NCBI GenBank assembly: GCA_903940375.1
Contig: CAJAKT010000497.1
Coordinates: 1-6,469 of the forward strand
Direction of reading: 5' to 3'
DNA length: 6,469 nucleotides
Source: an uncultured bacterium
Lineage (GTDB): Bacteria; Actinomycetota; Actinomycetes; S36-B12
The notes under the pieces were generated by a model that had not been told where the DNA came from, searched no databases, and saw only the letters and a list, made by a program, of their open reading frames with translations. Positions within the stretch are counted from its first letter, which is position 1. Every line of letters begins with the position of its first letter. Position numbers and translations under genes: made by a program. Positions 5,731 through 6,469 of this stretch are shown here, piece by piece.

Positions 5731-6362
5731 GCGACGTAGCGGCTGAGGAAGGCCGACTCCTGCGCCAGCCTGCGCAGAGATCCGATCAGCCGCTCGGCGA
5801 GCACGGTGCCGAGCACCACCTGCTCGACGAGCACATCGCGCGGGACATCGTGTGGAAGTTCCGCGACTTCGGCGGCGGCGAGCTGATCGATGGCATCCGC
5901 ATAGGGGGCGAGGCCGGCGACCAGCGCGGCATCGGACGGGTCCTGGCCGGGAGAGAGCTGCGCCATCGCGCGGACGATGCCAGCCAGTTCGACTCGGGCG
6001 GGACTGTCGGGGGTGACGGTCCACCCTCTGCTGGCCAGGAAGCGGTCAACCTGCGTGAGCGCGGCCGGATCGATGTCCGTGTCGGGCACCCGAGCGAGGG
6101 CGCCATGGGCGGCGCCGACCACCTCGTCGATTGACGCATCCGGGTCGTCGACGACGGTCAGGATGGCGCGCGCCTCCTGGGTAGTCAGCCCGCCGATGTC
6201 GACCAGTGCGCGGATGAGGCGCAGGCGTCGGACGTGGACATCGTCGTACTGAGCCTGATTGCGGGCGGTCGGCTCGCCCTTCGGAAGCAGGCCCTCCCGC
6301 AGGTACCACTTGATCGTGGCGGGGGGCACCTCAGTGGCGCGGCTCAGTTCCGCGAGTCTCAT
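5709..6362 (-). CDS. MerR-family transcriptional regulator
   Basis: 217 residues. The N-terminal winged helix-turn-helix (about 1-70) begins MRLAELSRATEVPPATIKWY, matching the MerR pattern of helix, turn, recognition helix and TIxxY. It is followed by LREGLLPKGEP and a wing, then NQAQYDDVHVRRLRLI, typical of an actinobacterial MerR subfamily. Residues about 75-217 are mostly alpha-helical with no cysteine, so no metal-sensing cysteine set is present; this part is presumably an effector or dimer domain for an unknown ligand. The gene is divergent from an ABC transporter ATPase gene across 57 bp and probably controls it. It converges with the GGDEF gene, 8 bp between stops. The ATG at 6362 has no Shine-Dalgarno site and follows TAGGCT-N6, suggesting a leaderless message. 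Confidence 0.9.
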   Translation of the reverse strand: MRLAELSRATEVPPATIKWYLREGLLPKGEPTARNQAQYDDVHVRRLRLIRALVDIGGLTTQEARAILTVVDDPDASIDEVVGAAHGALARVPDTDIDPAALTQVDRFLASRGWTVTPDSPARVELAGIVRAMAQLSPGQDPSDAALVAGLAPYADAIDQLAAAEVAELPHDVPRDVLVEQVVLGTVLAERLIGSLRRLAQESAFLSRYVAPSDTDS

Positions 6363-6374
6363 ATCCGCAGCCTA
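6363..6374 (-). promoter_or_regulatory. TAGGCT -10 element, likely leaderless promoter of the MerR gene
   Basis: On the minus strand TAGGCT (6374-6369) fits TANNNT and is followed by six bases (6368-6363) and then ATG 6362. The spacing equals that of the elements at 2832 and 4286. There is no GGAGG-like site upstream and no clear -35. The position where a -35 would fall overlaps the proposed -10 of the divergent ABC gene, so the two promoters may compete. Confidence 0.5.
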
Positions 6375-6391
6375 CGCATATGGTGAGCGGA

Positions 6392-6419
6392 TAGTGTTAC
6401 TCTCCATAAGGAGGCAGAG
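6392..6419 (+). promoter_or_regulatory. Promoter candidate and ribosome binding site of the ABC transporter gene
   Basis: AAGGAGG (6408-6414) is a near-perfect Shine-Dalgarno site 5 nt before ATG 6420, so this gene is leadered. TAGTGT (6392-6397) is a plausible -10 that would give a leader of roughly 15-20 nt. No -35 is evident, which is common for MerR-activated promoters with long spacers. CTCC (6402-6405) can pair with GGAG (6410-6413) across a 4-base loop and partly hide the ribosome binding site. A short CATATG palindrome lies at 6377-6382; no longer operator dyad is clear. Confidence 0.45.
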
Positions 6420-6469
6420 ATGACGGCAATCGAGGTGCACGACCTGCACAAGACCTATGGCGATGTTCA
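6420..6469 (+). CDS. ABC transporter ATP-binding protein, N-terminal fragment only
   Basis: Only 16 complete codons are in the window: MTAIEVHDLHKTYGDV. The pattern of a short beta strand (AIEVHDL) followed by HKTYGD is the standard opening of ABC ATPase subunits, just before the Walker A region, where an aromatic residue (here Y13) stacks on the ATP adenine. The start is supported by AAGGAGG 5 nt upstream. It is divergent from a MerR regulator, an arrangement common for drug or lipid exporters of the ABC-2 type with a permease gene downstream. Walker motifs and any permease lie outside the window, so substrate and direction are unknown. Confidence 0.75.
   Translation, partial: MTAIEVHDLHKTYGDV

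Noticed and set aside
4840..6024. 394-codon minus-strand open frame across the GGDEF gene and the MerR gene
   Set aside because: It spans two convergent genes with clear domain matches and is low-complexity Arg/Gln/Asp-rich; a GC-driven shadow.
6365..6390. MerR operator formed by CCGC (6365-6368) and GCGG (6387-6390)
   Set aside because: Only four bases per arm match and the inner positions do not pair, so it is not above chance in a GC-rich region.

Overview
The window looks like a chromosomal stretch of a high-GC actinobacterium (Actinomycetota; order not resolvable from this sequence). The basis is the GC-rich third codon positions, GTG as well as ATG starts, an actinobacterial-type MerR regulator, a tRNA gene without an encoded CCA tail, and several genes that lack a Shine-Dalgarno site and instead carry a TANNNT hexamer exactly 6 nt before the start codon, as in leaderless transcripts.

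Layout. Bases 1-2613 (minus) hold most of one large secreted protein: a signal peptide, 30 uninterrupted pentapeptide repeats bracketed by two CX7C cysteine pairs, a predicted coiled coil, and a long C-terminal region that I do not recognise and that runs off the left edge. Bases 2709-2781 (minus) are a tRNA-Arg(CCT), upstream of the pentapeptide gene on the same strand. Bases 2782-2843 are a divergent control region with a strong hairpin and a 14-bp perfect palindrome. Bases 2844-4229 (plus) encode a GlcD/D-2-hydroxyacid dehydrogenase-type flavoprotein. After a 68-bp gap with a perfect GC-rich inverted repeat come two plus-strand membrane protein genes 11 nt apart: a four-helix YvlD/phage-holin-IV-like protein (4298-4681) and a multi-pass diguanylate cyclase with intact GGDEF and I-site motifs (4693-5700). 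Converging on it with 8 bp between stop codons is a MerR-family regulator (5709-6362, minus). Divergent from the regulator, the first 16 codons of an apparent ABC transporter ATP-binding protein begin at 6420.

Functional reading. The flavoprotein is probably housekeeping 2-hydroxyacid oxidation. The YvlD-like and GGDEF genes are probably co-transcribed, which may link an inner-membrane protein to c-di-GMP output. The MerR regulator and the ABC gene form a typical divergent regulator/transporter pair. The least explained item is the large secreted pentapeptide-repeat protein. The most notable non-coding signal is the repeated TAGNNT-N6-start architecture at three of the six protein starts.
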